DNA of 64,000 bases. Origin: Anisus vortex. Its lineage: Eukaryota; Mollusca; Gastropoda; Planorbidae. The stretch covers positions 19,229,844-19,293,843 of the forward strand of contig OX421496.1 in NCBI GenBank assembly GCA_949126835.1, given 5' to 3'. Shown here in pieces: positions 41,301-58,177 of the stretch. The notes under the pieces are model-generated. The model was not told the origin of the DNA. It worked only from the letters and a program-made list of their open reading frames with translations, and did no database searches. Numbering within the stretch: position 1 is the first letter of the stretch; every line of letters starts with the position of its first letter. A program made the translations under genes and the position numbers.

Positions 41301-43146
41301 GTGGTCAATAATAAAGTATTCATTTCATCTTGTAGCTATGTTGTAGTGCACCATTGTGGTCAATAATAAAGTATTCATTTCATCTTGTAGCTATGTTGTA
41401 GTGCACCATTGTGGTCAATAATAAAGTATTCATTTCATCTTGTAGCTATGTTGTAGTGCACCATTGTGGTCAATAATAAAGTATTCATTTCATCTTGTAG
41501 CTATGTTGTAGTGCAGTATTGTGGTCAATAATAAAGCATTCATTTCATCTTGTAGTTATGTTGTAGTGCAGTATTGTGGTCAATAATAAAGCATTCATTT
41601 CATCTTGTAGCTATGTTGTAGTGCACCATTGTGGTCAATAATAAAGTATTCATTTCATCTTGTAGCTATGTTGTAGTGCACCATTGTGGTCAATAATAAA
41701 GTATTCATTTCATCTTGTAGCTATGTTGTAGTGCACCATTGTGGTCAATAATAAAGCATTCATTTCATCTTGTAGCTATGTTGTAGTGCACCATTGTGGT
41801 CAATAATAAAGTATTCATTTCATCTTGTAGCTATGTTGTAGTGCACCATTGTGGTCAATAATAAAGTATTCATTTCATCTTGTAGCTATGTTGTAGTGCA
41901 CCATTGTGGTCAATAATAAAGTATTCATTTCATCTTGTAGCTATGTTGTAGTGCACCATTGTGGTCAATAATAAAGTATTCATTTCATCTTGTAGCTATG
42001 TTGTAGTGCAGTATTGTGGTCAATAATAAAGCATTCATTTCATCTTGTAGTTATGTTGTAGTGCAGTATTGTGGTCAATAATAAAGCATTCATTTCATCT
42101 TGTAGCTATGTTGTAGTGCACCATTGTGGTCAATAATAAAGTATTCATTTCATCTTGTAGCTATGTTGTAGTGCACCATTGTGGTCAATAATAAAGTATT
42201 CATTTCATCTTGTAGCTATGTTGTAGTGCACCATTGTGGTCAATAATAAAGTATTCATTTCATCTTGTAGCTATGTTGTAGTGCAGTATTGTGGTCAATA
42301 ATAAAGCATTCATTTCATCTTGTAGTTATGTTGTAGTGCAGTATTGTGGTCAATAATAAAGCATTCATTTCATCTTGTAGCTATGTTGTAGTGCACCATT
42401 GTGGTCAATAATAAAGTATTCATTTCATCTTGTAGCTATGTTGTAGTGCAGTATTGTGGTCAATAATAAAGCATTCATTTCATCTTGTAGTTATGTTGTA
42501 GTGCAGTATTGTGGTCAATAATAAAGCATTCATTTCATCTTGTAGCTATGTTGTAGTGCAGTATTGTGGTCAATAATAAAGCATTCATTTCATCTTGTAG
42601 TTATGTTGTAGTGCAGTATTGTGGTCAATAATAAAGCATTCATTTAATCTGTAGATATGTTGTAGTGCGATTCAAGGCAGATAATCCAGGAGTGTGGCTA
42701 GCACACTGTCATATAGAGTTACACAACATGGATGGCATGGCCTTGATGTTCAATGAAGCCAGAGAGCTGCAGCCTAAGCCCCCCAAAGGGTTTCCCAAAT
42801 GTGGAGATTTTATTTACACCGAAGAAAAAGAAGAAAATAGTAAACAAACCTTTTTTTTAAAATGATAATTAATTTTGAAATCACAGTCTTAAATATATTA
42901 ATTGTCTTTTACACAGTATTGCAAAGTTTACATTAGAATTCTAAATCTATATTCTTCATGGCTTAATCTAGGATTCTAATTCTATATTTTCTTAATCTAG
43001 GCAACAAAGACATAATGCTTATTATAGTGACTGCTTCACTTAGCGGCACCATCTTTATTCTTGTGGTTGTAATAGTTTACCTGATCAAGAAACGAAACTG
43101 CGCAATTATAAACCAGAGGTCATCAAATTACACAGAAATGAGATAA
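21881..43146 (+). CDS. Laccase-type multicopper oxidase with C-terminal membrane anchor (14 coding exons)
   Basis: Coding exons: 21881-21885 (predicted), 24601-24892, 28214-28342, 35157-35327, 36457-36569, 36996-37112, 37286-37369, 38004-38225, 38763-38967, 39146-39256, 39827-39956, 40430-40601, 42655-42839, 43001-43146. All phases agree; ~693 aa. Exon 1 supplies ATG-AG, joined to give an M-R-A-D-L start and a signal peptide ending near GHVQA. Copper motifs appear in order: HWHG (exon 3), WYHAHTG (exon 4), [13 protein letters not shown] (exon 11), [12 protein letters not shown] (exon 13). All ten His and the type-1 Cys are present, and the axial position is Met. GLINGKGR is also typical of animal laccases. 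Exon 14 encodes a ~20-residue hydrophobic helix, then KKR and a short tail ending TEMR, so the enzyme is probably a type I membrane protein. Such enzymes oxidise phenols or metal ions using O2; the substrate here is unknown. The 5-nt first coding exon is the least certain part. Confidence 0.9.
22139..22580. mobile_element. Dispersed repeat, copy A (related to 25043-25762)
   Basis: About 440 bp, from gcatatgaattgttgctgtc to ggtaattatatatattgat, match the interior of the element at 25043-25762 with many substitutions. Terminal inverted repeats are not visible on this copy. It lies in laccase intron 1. Confidence 0.75.
22637..22945. repeat. Degenerate ~37-bp minisatellite
   Basis: Eight or nine copies of a unit like cacagctatctataaattc followed by acagccaatcagac, with variable length. 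It directly follows the dispersed repeat at 22139-22580. Confidence 0.85.
23060..23160 (+). mobile_element. SINE fragment
   Basis: Only the 3' part of the window's tRNA-derived SINE can be recognised: a ggccacacgatc block, gaaaataggtgaacgctgcttcac and a terminal gagaccaac. The head is missing. Confidence 0.5.
23933..24176 (-). mobile_element. tRNA-derived SINE (copy 3, minus strand)
   Basis: On the minus strand the head contains gttcgaatcc (B box), then the acccagctctgatgg block, the gctggccacacaatc block, a gtggccacagaaac block and the end gatcaatttggtcc. It is one of the better preserved copies, in laccase intron 1. Confidence 0.82.
25043..25762. mobile_element. Non-autonomous hAT-like element, 720 bp
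   Basis: Its ends are exact 22-bp inverted repeats starting cactgatctataaaaag. The flanks gttggtat (25035-25042) and gctggtat (25763-25770) agree at 7 of 8 positions. A further inner pair of inverted segments contains the aaaatggcagaaa motif. There is no transposase ORF. The interior is shared with the copy at 22139-22580. It lies in laccase intron 2. Confidence 0.85.
25921..26239. mobile_element. hAT-type MITE with G-run and C-run interior
   Basis: The right end reads ggctacgccactg and the left end cacatgcgtaacc, a decayed inverted repeat (9 of 13). Flanks taacagac (25913-25920) and aaacagac (26240-26247) match at 7 of 8. The interior has a ~20-nt G run (25938-25957) and C-rich parts. It lies in laccase intron 2. 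Confidence 0.7.
26248..28213. other. Rest of laccase intron 2
   Basis: No gene seen. It contains a short TG/AC stretch (26530-26600), C runs at 26757-26774 and 27611-27625, and a degenerate repeat at 27440-27600 built on tatacacagttataca and cacattca. Ends at the exon 3 acceptor (AG 28212-28213). Confidence 0.6.
28369..29199 (+). repeat. 83-bp minisatellite, ~10 copies, in laccase intron 3
   Basis: Units of 81-83 bp, each with atttgtttcgatgtttagc, cctttacaagttgat and tgatatctacacaggtcaac. The array starts 26 bp after the exon 3 donor. Each unit contains the string acacaggtcaac, which offers both an AG and a GT but is not a copy of the neighbouring exon junction. Confidence 0.95.
29200..30392. 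other. Intron sequence with G-rich remnant and microsatellites
   Basis: At 29205-29355 a G-rich stretch (ggggggcggc motifs) looks like part of a MITE. Then come A/T runs (29390-29430), a TG run (29937-29970) and a long GA run (about 29973-30065). Frames through the GA run are artefacts. Confidence 0.7.
30401..32202 (-). mobile_element. hAT-superfamily DNA transposon, 1.8 kb, decayed
   Basis: The terminal inverted repeat cagtggttcctaacc (left) pairs with agttaagaaccactg (right), and perfect 8-bp duplications gtctagag sit at 30393-30400 and 32203-32210. Eight-bp duplications and these ends are hAT hallmarks. Inside, the minus strand encodes pieces of a transposase of the ZBED5/SCAND3-like type. 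It lies in laccase intron 3, opposite to the host gene. Confidence 0.95.
30668..31884 (-). pseudogene. Broken hAT transposase (ZBED5/SCAND3-like)
   Basis: Minus-strand frames, in N to C order: 31651-31884 with [16 protein letters not shown], 31309-31593 with [16 protein letters not shown], 31284-31481, 31028-31300, and 30668-30973 with [20 protein letters not shown] and [14 protein letters not shown], the C-terminal hAT dimerisation region. At least three frame changes or stops separate them, and the N-terminal BED zinc finger is missing because the element ends ~320 bp upstream. It cannot make an active enzyme. Confidence 0.9.
32203..33229. other. Laccase intron 3, nothing recognised
   Basis: AT-rich intron sequence with G runs (32245-32255, 32325-32334), a C-rich stretch followed by CA repeats (32934-32961) and an AAT microsatellite (32976-32998). 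No ORF or element ends seen. Confidence 0.5.
33230..33706 (+). repeat. 16-bp minisatellite, ~30 copies
   Basis: The unit ataggtctatgtcagt repeats almost without change; a few copies carry a 4-bp insertion (acctataggtctatg) or one substitution. It ends 14 bp before a SINE. Confidence 0.97.
33721..33890 (+). mobile_element. Short SINE variant with well-preserved tRNA head
   Basis: The head carries an A-box-like taaccgagcgg and a B-box-like ggattcgaatcc about 45 bp apart, as in RNA polymerase III promoters. After cccagctctgatgg the central ~100-bp part of the other copies is missing, and the element goes straight to gatcaatttagtccgaaggg and a T-rich tail. Confidence 0.82.
33891..35156. other. 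End of laccase intron 3
   Basis: No gene seen. It includes a GA-rich patch (34140-34195) and an acaatggcgtagccagg motif at 34225 with a nearby G run, resembling one end of the hAT MITE family seen elsewhere; no partner end was found. Confidence 0.5.
35355..35720 (+). repeat. CTAT/CTGT tetranucleotide-rich stretch in laccase intron 4
   Basis: Runs of tatctatctatc and tgtctgtccgtc with interruptions follow the exon 4 donor by about 30 bp. Confidence 0.85.
35790..36360 (+). mobile_element. Unidentified repeat-like coding remnant
   Basis: The stretch has a less AT-biased, coding-like texture, e.g. pieces translating to [17 protein letters not shown] and [13 protein letters not shown], but with stops and no clear family. 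It may be the tail of a non-LTR element. Low certainty. Confidence 0.3.
41066..42654 (+). repeat. 55-bp array (~29 units) that copies the laccase exon 13 splice acceptor
   Basis: From 41171 the unit is ctatgttgtagtgcaccatt, gtggtcaataataaagtatt, catttcatcttgtag (55 bp); 27 units run up to the authentic acceptor at 42653-42654, preceded by two more divergent units. The exon itself begins atatgttgtagtgc, matching 13 of the first 14 nt of each unit. Two main subtypes alternate (caccatt...gtatt and cagtatt...gcatt). Each unit contains an AG acceptor context, an in-frame stop and an AATAAA. Confidence 0.97.
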
Positions 43147-43310
43147 TATTTAGCCTTGGGACAAAGTGTAAATAGCAACATGATAGAATTGTCCATCATA
43201 TTTATGTTCATCAGCTCCTGCATTGTTGTTGAGATATGAATGTGTGCATTTTGAGTTATTTGAAGTTGAAGTTGAACAATTTGAAATTATAAAAATATTA
43301 GATATTTTGG
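43147..43310. other. 164-bp gap between convergent laccase and ANKRD16 stop codons
   Basis: There is no AATAAA on the plus strand here; the nearest candidate for the laccase is ATTAAA at 43335-43340, already inside the last ANKRD16 coding exon. No clear minus-strand signal is seen either. The two 3' UTRs probably overlap. Confidence 0.6.
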
Positions 43311-50359
<7,049 letters not shown>

Positions 50360-50967
50360 CAAACTGAGCTGAGATCTGCAGATAAAAGAGATTACACAAT
50401 GTAAGTCTAAATTTCATGTTTTTTTTACAATTTGACTAAATTTTTAAGTAACCTAAAATGGTAAGCATAAGTCAGGGTTTTTAACAAATATTTAATATTA
50501 ATTTTAGAGATCTAAATGAGCATAGCCTGGGCCTAGCTCAGACTATAAGACATGGTTGGTAGTCAGATAAAACATATTTTTATTTTTCTTATCTATAAAC
50601 CCATTATTGGCCATGAGTCACAATTTTGATCTACAGGGATGATTTAATATTAGGTAATGCAGCTCAACCACTGAGTTAGTTCAAGGCTATTAATATTTTC
50701 TATTCTCTCTCACTCAAGTAGGTGGTCAATTTTACACATTAAATTCAGCAATTAATATAAATGTCTAAAGTAGCCTACTGAAAATAGCAGTGTTGAGAGA
50801 ATAGAATGGATTTCTCCATGTCTAATATTCTTATACAACTTTTTTAGTATAAATATTAGAAGTCAAAATCAGAGAGATAGAGAGAGAAAGTCCTAAATAA
50901 TAAGTGTTAATTTATAAGATCTCATTTTATATTTGTGACTTACATTCTTACATTGCTAGCAATTTAA

Positions 50968-51205
50968 GAGTATCCTGTTGGACCAAATTGATCCAGTGAA
51001 GCAGAGTTCACTAGTTTCTGTGGCCACGGCATACTAGGTGATTGTGTGGCCAGCACTATGCACAGCCGCCTTTACTTTACCCTATAACCAAGGTCAGGTA
51101 TCCATCAGAGCTGGGTAGAGTCAGAGACACCGCCCAGACCCATGAAAAAATCCTAGCCTGCACCAGGACCTTCAGTACGCCAGCCGAACGCGCTACAGTG
51201 CCCCA
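50968..51205 (-). mobile_element. tRNA-derived SINE (minus strand)
   Basis: Read on the minus strand, it shows the acccagctctgatgg block, the gctggccacacaatc block, gtggccacagaaac and the terminal gatcaatttggtcc, preceded by a diverged tRNA head. It lies upstream of ANKRD16. Confidence 0.78.
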
Positions 51206-51828
51206 TTGCATTTTAAGTAAAATATTTTGATTTTTTTATTTATTGCATTTTATAATTGAATAAATTTTTAAAATATTAGTCTGGTATTGTATTCAGATTT
51301 GTTTTACCTTCTGAAAGACATTTTTTCAATAGTTAAATTTTATTTTTCTACTAATTGCTTCTTTAAATGAGCCATATAATTAATTGAAAATAAAATTTTA
51401 ATTGAAGCTGTGTCGTAATAAAACTCATTGCGGAAACTTGTATTATAATTGCTGCTTTACATGCATATATTACATACAAATATTAGTAATAGTAGGCTAT
51501 AGCTATGGGGAGGTGCAGCGTGCCATCCATGCATTGTAGCTAGGTGAGGACAAGAAGGGACTTTGTTTTGTGATCTATGTCGTTAATGAGATTCTATGGC
51601 TGCATGCGCATCATTACTAGGCACCAGTTATCTTTAAAACTTGATTGATATGGTAATGTCATGCTTCTTTATAAGTGACACATTGAGCCTAGTCACTAGT
51701 CTATAGGCCTACTACCTGTTTAGTGTAGTCTAATGTAGTCTCTAATGTAGTCTACAACAGGAAGGGTCCCAACTTTTAATTTTGCATTGCATTGCTTGAT
51801 GAAACTAATTATTTTTTATATTATATAT
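51206..51828. other. Intergenic, nothing recognised
   Basis: AT-rich sequence with no ORF, repeat array or element ends that I can support. Confidence 0.5.
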
Positions 51829-52800
51829 TACAGACGCTCCTTCTCTACAGAAGATTATTGCGTCCTACGCTCATCCATGGTCTGAGTCTAGTCTTGCATT
51901 TTTATTGATGTTTTAAATGATGTTAAGTTACTGGATTTCCTGGTTTATTTAGGCAACCCATTCCATGCCCGAATGCCACTTGGGAAGAAAGAGTAGGCTA
52001 CTTATATGCATTTGTTATCGCATAGGGAATAAGGAAAGTGTTTTTGTCTTTATGTTTATCTGAGCTTTGCAACAGGTTGTATTTCTAAATTAGAGTTTAA
52101 TGCCTTGTGTATTATTACTACTTTACTCTTTGCCCTTCTGTCCTCTAGTGAGACTAGTGTTTCTAGGTTTAGTGATTTGACTAATGGTGTAACTCTTGTC
52201 AGTTGGGAATATTCACTAGTTATATATTTATAAACCTTGCAGCTCTTTTTTGAATTTGTTCTAATTTTTTAATGTTTTCTTTAGTTGATGGGTCCCATCA
52301 TACAGATCCTGCATATTCTAGTAGGCCTATAGGTAGTATAGGCTAGCCCTCACTAATGTGAGATAGCATTTTAGTTTTATATTCTTATTACATTTGTAAA
52401 AGTTCCTTTTTATGAATCCTAAGGTTTTGTTTGATTTTTTAATTAGTTCATCAATATGAGGGTTCCAATATAATATAACTTATCATTTATTATTACTCCC
52501 AGACAGGGGCGAAGCCACAGGGGGGGCTGAGGGGGGCTAAGCCCCCCCTGGAATTTGAAAAAAATATTATTTTCAACTGATTTTTTTAAAATATGCACTA
52601 AAATCGCTAAAAATTTGGTAAATCTTTGTCATGCGAAAGTTTAGCCCCCCCCCCCCTGATATTTGGTAAATATTCGTCACGCGAAAGTTCAGCCCCCCCT
52701 GGAAAAAATTTCTGGCTTCGCCCCTGCTCCCAGATACTTAGCATTGTTATTGTTAGTTTCATCGGCCTTTTGACTTTTATGATATGCAAGATTTTTAGAT
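51829..52800 (-). mobile_element. Decayed non-LTR retrotransposon 3' part, interrupted by a MITE
   Basis: The minus strand encodes, with frameshifts, the region after the RT catalytic box: KYLGVIINDKL, a segment with NKTLGFIKRNF, QIQKRAARF, VTPLVKSLNLETL, and a WNGL-type box near the end. The 3' end matches the plus-strand copy at 11716-12640. The MITE at 52504-52726 splits the K-Y-L-G-V motif. The 5' part is missing. Confidence 0.82.
52504..52726. mobile_element. hAT-type MITE, 223 bp, nested in the LINE
   Basis: Inverted ends caggggcgaagcca and tggcttcgcccctg are exact over 14 bp, and perfect 8-bp duplications ctcccaga lie at 52496-52503 and 52727-52734. The interior has repeated gcgaaagtt and C/G runs and no coding capacity. 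Confidence 0.95.
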
Positions 52801-53449
52801 ATGACGATATGTTATGTAGGCCTATTATTTTTTATTTAAAAAGTCAAACCAACATTATTTTCACTTGGTAGTAATTTAATTAACCTTGTAGCTCTCTTTT
52901 TTTTTTTTTTTATAGCTTTCTTTAGTTGATGGGTCGTCTAAGTTATCTTCACTGAATCTTCAGTACAATATCACAATAATAACTATAAATAAAAAAAATA
53001 GAAAATAATTATTTCGCGCAATAGATTTGGTAAATAGTAGATAAATAACTTCGCCCAAAAGAATGCGTTTGAATTATAAAAAAGAATAATTTTTTTTCTA
53101 AATTTATATTTTATAATCTATATTTTTATGTGACGTATTAAGTTGGATATCTTTTTTTCTCCTTTTCTCCAATACCTCCGATTGTTACATATTTAGTCTA
53201 ATTCCTTAATATTTCCTTTTTTTTTCAATAGTTTAAGTTCACATCTCCTAATTAACTCACCATTGATCCCCACTCCCCAACAAACTGTGCATTTTCCCCC
53301 GTTTTTTTAACCACCTGCCACTTTATACTATTTGCCCCACCCTCTTCATTGCATTCCTGTCTAAGCCACTTTCATAGCCTACTCTTATACTCCATCTCTG
53401 TCTATCTTTCTCACTATATATACGGTATGTATTATATATTTATATGTAA

Positions 53450-53665
53450 TAATGAAATGACAGGCCATGACCCAGTGAAGCAGTGTCACTAGTTTCCATG
53501 GCATACAAGGGGATTGTGTGGCCTCACTAATATCAGTTACACATCAAGACTGGAATAAGACCCTAAAACAGTCTCCAGTCCTAAAAAAAAAACAACCTTG
53601 ATTAAAACCCTGAACCTTTGGAACGGTAAGCTGAATGTGATGCCATGCTAGGCCACGGCATCCTA
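53450..53665 (-). mobile_element. Decayed SINE copy (minus strand)
   Basis: Blocks like agtgaagcagtgtcac, gtttccatggcatac, gattgtgtggcc and ccagtcctaaaaaaa follow the SINE order on the minus strand, heavily mutated. Confidence 0.5.
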
Positions 53666-54179
53666 TATATGCCTATCAATGTAGTTAGTACGTACCCTAT
53701 ATGTATATCTATGTAGTATCCCCTATATATAAATATGCCTATCTATGTAGTATCCCCCTATATATATATGCCAATCAATGTTTTTAAGTCCATAGAAACA
53801 TCCATAGTATTGGTGGCTACCTGTATAGCATAAGGCTGCCACAAATCTCTGCCAATATTCACTGAGATTAATTTTTTTTAAAGTTTGCCAACCTAATCAT
53901 AGATTTAAACTTTCACTGAATTTTTATTTAATTTTCTCGCTTAATAATAATCATAGATTTTATTTATTTTGTTTGATATCATTCTATAATTGGATTGAAA
54001 TTGGCCATTTGAAAAACTGGATAATTAAAGTTGTAGTCATCGTAATTAAAAATGACTACTAAAACACAATTAGCACAAAAAACAACAACACTGATGAAAC
54101 AAACACATATATGACACACAAAACAAAGAACAACTCAATTAACAAATCAGAACTAGATCAAGTCATCAAAAAATTAGTT

Positions 54180-56798
54180 TTTATTATTTCTCATTATGTG
54201 TTGTTTTTATTGCAATAAATATGTACAAATCATGCAAAGATTTAGACAATTTGATAAAATACAAAAAATAAAACAAAATAAAGCAACATTATGCAGACAG
54301 GCTTCATTTACACAATTGCTTTTCAAGGGAAAAAAGCATTTAGAAAACACATTTATTCTAATCATACATTTACTTATGCAATCAGCCACAATCTGGTGTA
54401 TTAGCTAAAACATCAAACATGTCTAGTTCTTTCATGAACTTCACATCATTTACTTTGTACATTTAAAAGGTAGGCTAAGTCTATAGTAATGTAGTAAAAT
54501 TCAGAGACATAGTGTTTTTTTACCTTTTGTTCTGGTATAAAAATAGACATATTTAAAAAATCTATGTGTATAATATATTAAGAGAGAAATAGAGAATTCC
54601 AATAAAATTATTTGTCATTTTGTTAGTCTGATTTAATTTTAAATAAAAATCTCATTAATTTTTAATGTCCTGTCCAGTTATATTAAATAAATATATATTC
54701 CACTCTTTCTCTTCTATACTTATCTGTAGTTACTTTACTAGTAATCTAAACATATTTGTCCTACATTTGGAAAATATAATTAATGGTATAAAGAAAAGGC
54801 TTTTTTCTCTTTAAACTTTATAACTAATATTAGGAGAATAAATAATTACATGTCACAAATGTCAAAGATTCCATTTTTTTTTAAATTTTATCTCACTGAC
54901 ATATATTAAGAAACAAATAGCCATGAATTATCTTCCCCTTCTGCATAGAATTTGATTCTAAAGCACCAACACATATAATATACCTATATCTGTGTAAAAG
55001 CTGCCATCTTGTACTAGAATGCTCTGTATTTATGTATTGTCAAATGAGCACTGGAGAACAGTGCCCCCCAAAAATACTATAATTTATAATGCAAACATGC
55101 ATTGAGTTTAATTTAGCTTTATTAGAGTAATATATATTTTTTTGTATGCGACAATTAAATAAAATAAAATCCATTCTGATTCTACATGGTTGGCAAAGTT
55201 AATATCTCTAGCACACTGCTAGCTTGAGTTAAGTTATGTTTGTGTGTGGATTCAATGTTTCAATGTCTATTGGTATTGTGTTGGACCAGGCCTCCATCAC
55301 TGCCCCTACAGTTCCGGCTTTCAAATCGTCACTCAAGTGCTGGTCTAAAAACCTAAAGTGACACTCTGTCATTTGTTTATAATTGTTGTTTGTGATGCTT
55401 TTTATTTTAAGTGTATTTAAATTGTGGACTCTTTCCTCGGTTCAAACAGAGTCTCCACAGTATTATGAAGAAGAAGAAGGTAATAGACCCAAATATGGCA
55501 GCCTTACTTTAAAGAAACTAATCATCTCTAGACTGATCCGTATATATCAATGGAAACACCATGTCCAAGGTACTTGTAACAGATTTCAGAGATCTGTCAG
55601 AATATATTCACTCATTTTAAAGAAAACTACTTTTTCTAATTGACTTCCAACAACACACAAATAGAGAAAATCAATGTCTAACTATAATGCATTCAATCTT
55701 AAGTAGAAATAAAACAGTCAAAACAATGGTTCATCAGGTAAACATGACTCAAACATGTTGACATACACTGTGGAGAAATCTAATGAGAATCTACAAAGGG
55801 TGAACGATGATGAAATCTGACAGAAAATAAAACTGCTTGAGCTGCTACGAGTTTTAAAAAAGAATAAAGTTATTAAAAAAGCTGTTTCCATAATACTTAA
55901 AGATATGAAAATGAAGTGTTTAAAATGTAGAAGCATCAATCTCTCATTTCAATCAGCCATCAATTAGAAATCACAGCCACACAAATTTCAAATGTATGTA
56001 CAATCATACAAAGGATTGAAAAACAAAAGGAAATTCATGAATAAATATGAAGCATGATGAAAAATATCACGCTCTTCCAGTCTTCCCATCAAGATATAAA
56101 GACACAGACATGAAATGGCTTAAATCATTACACACATTAGGCTGTGTTATACACTTGGCTGTGTTATACACTAGGCTGTGTTATACACTTTACTGTGTTA
56201 TACACTAAGATGTGTTTCACACATTTGAAGTTTCTAAATACTAACAATTTGCTCTTTTACTCTTTCCAATTATATGAAAACACTAGTAAAAACAAATTGT
56301 ACAAATAAATCAAGTTATTATTTAAGGCTATAATGTAAAAAATGAAAACATAAAAGTCTATAAAAATCAATGTCTCAAAAGATCATTGAAATAGAATGAA
56401 ATCTGTAAAAGGTATTACATTGTATATGTATTGCTAAAATGACTTGATCTTTATCTTATATTGCTGATAGTTTACATTATGAACAGTTTGCATGAAGTAT
56501 ATTTGTGAGTTATAGCAATCCTGACAACCAGCACTAGAAACCAAGTAATACACAGCAATGGGACTATAATGGCAAACTTGTATGGACTGGGGTTGCCAAA
56601 GGGACACAACTATGATATGGAGTAGTCAAAGAGACACAACTGTGATAATTTTCAACCTTGTGACAAAATCTCTAAAAACTATAATTGTCTACTTACTAAA
56701 AAAAAAAGAAGAAACAAAGCTCAAGAGAATTGCTAATCAATTAAAGCTGTGGGTGTAAATCAGAGATTGAAAACATGAAGCTGCCAGAAGAAAAAGAC

Positions 56799-56851
<53 letters not shown>

Positions 56852-58170
56852 TAATAAAAAAATGAATGAAAGAAATTAATTGCACTTCACAAACAAGTAA
56901 GCTGTTGTACTTCTAAAGGCCATTGTGTGAAATAAAAAAAAATGTTTTGGCAGGCATGACATTGAAAAATGTTTTCACCCTTTCACATCACAACACATAG
57001 ACAGTAGAACCTTTTCATTGAACACTTTGGAGAGGTTTGGGTTTTTATCTTTTATACAACTCACAAAAAAAAAAAAAGAATAGAACAATGGCTTGAAAAA
57101 AAATTTTATAATAAAAGTAAACAACAAATAGTATTTTTTGTAAAAAGGTTTGACTGACATGAAAATTGTAATGCATTTAAACATGTAAATGGAACCGAGT
57201 CAATGTGTTAACTCTGACAGACAAGAAATTATGGATCACATTAATTGAACATTCAAAGAAGAAGGAGAAATTGTAAATGACAGTATTTCTCTGAGTAAGA
57301 CAAATATTGAACCAATGTCTTTTTTTGTACTCCATAATGAAAAGATATGTTTTTGTTTAATTTCCCAGTGTCCGCTTTACACAGTGCTTTACACAGTGCT
57401 TTACACAGTGCTTACTTTCACTTTGTATCAAAGAAATGTTTTCTAGAGAAGGCAATGTACTTGGTAAAAATAAAGTTATTTAGAAAAAATTCCATTAGTA
57501 CATTTCATCATTTGTTTCTAAGATGAAATGTTTCTTGTAAAACATCTGTTGCAATTATTCTTCATAAAAAGTTAAGCTGAACATTGTAAACATGTTTAAA
57601 AATGTAAAAATATACTAAAACAAGATTTTTTAAAAAGTTATAAAATGTCTCAATATTCAATAAAAAGTATCTAACAAGTTATTTTACAAGTAGATATTAC
57701 TTCTAAATATTTGATAACAAATTTCTTTGGTGGATGTTTATAAAAATACCATGACATATTGTTTCAAGTGTACCTGTACAAAATGAAGTTTTTTGATTTA
57801 TAGTTTTGACAATAAAATAAAATGATATGAAATTCATTAGAACTTGATGCAAGTTTAGTCAAGAAAAATAATAAAAAAAATGATTTAATGGTAAAAACTT
57901 TAAGTAGCCATGTTTACATGGTGTCGTCTCTGTGAATTATGATTTCAAAAACAGAAAGGATGTTTTACTTTTAGGTCACACGTCAAGTAATTTATTTATT
58001 AATGTTTTCATTATTGTAGAAAACACATGTGCTTTGTTGCGTGCTTCTATAAGGACAACAGTTTAAAGAAAGATGAGTGGACAGAGAACAATGGTCAGTG
58101 AAAGGATCTGTGGTCAGTGAATGGAGCTGTTGTCAGTGAATGATGCTGTGGTCAGTGAATGGTACAGTGG
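54180..58170 (-). other. Probable long 3' UTR of plexin, no coding sequence
   Basis: About 4 kb of AT-rich, mostly unique sequence follows the plexin stop on the minus strand, without SINEs or recognisable elements, unlike the flanking intergenic DNA. Several TTTATT (minus-strand AATAAA) sites are present. The far limit is a guess from the first repeat-rich sequence below 54 kb. Confidence 0.35.
56800..56849. repeat. 50-nt A run
   Basis: Uninterrupted A run of 50 nt on the plus strand (T on the plexin strand). No element is seen next to it, so it is not evidently a retrotransposon tail. Confidence 0.95.
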
Positions 58171-58177
58171 TCAGCAA
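58080..58177 (-). repeat. ~20-bp tandem repeat starting at the plexin stop codon (~5 units)
   Basis: On the minus strand the segment with the stop (ttgctgaccactgtaccat) is followed by diverged copies such as ttcactgaccacagcatcat and ttcactgacaacagctccat. Each keeps ctga-c-a at the stop-codon position. Confidence 0.8.

Noticed and set aside
41066..42654. CRISPR-like regular repeats
   Set aside because: Units are contiguous tandem repeats without unique spacers in a eukaryotic intron. The same applies to the 16-, 35-, 41-, 43- and 83-bp arrays.
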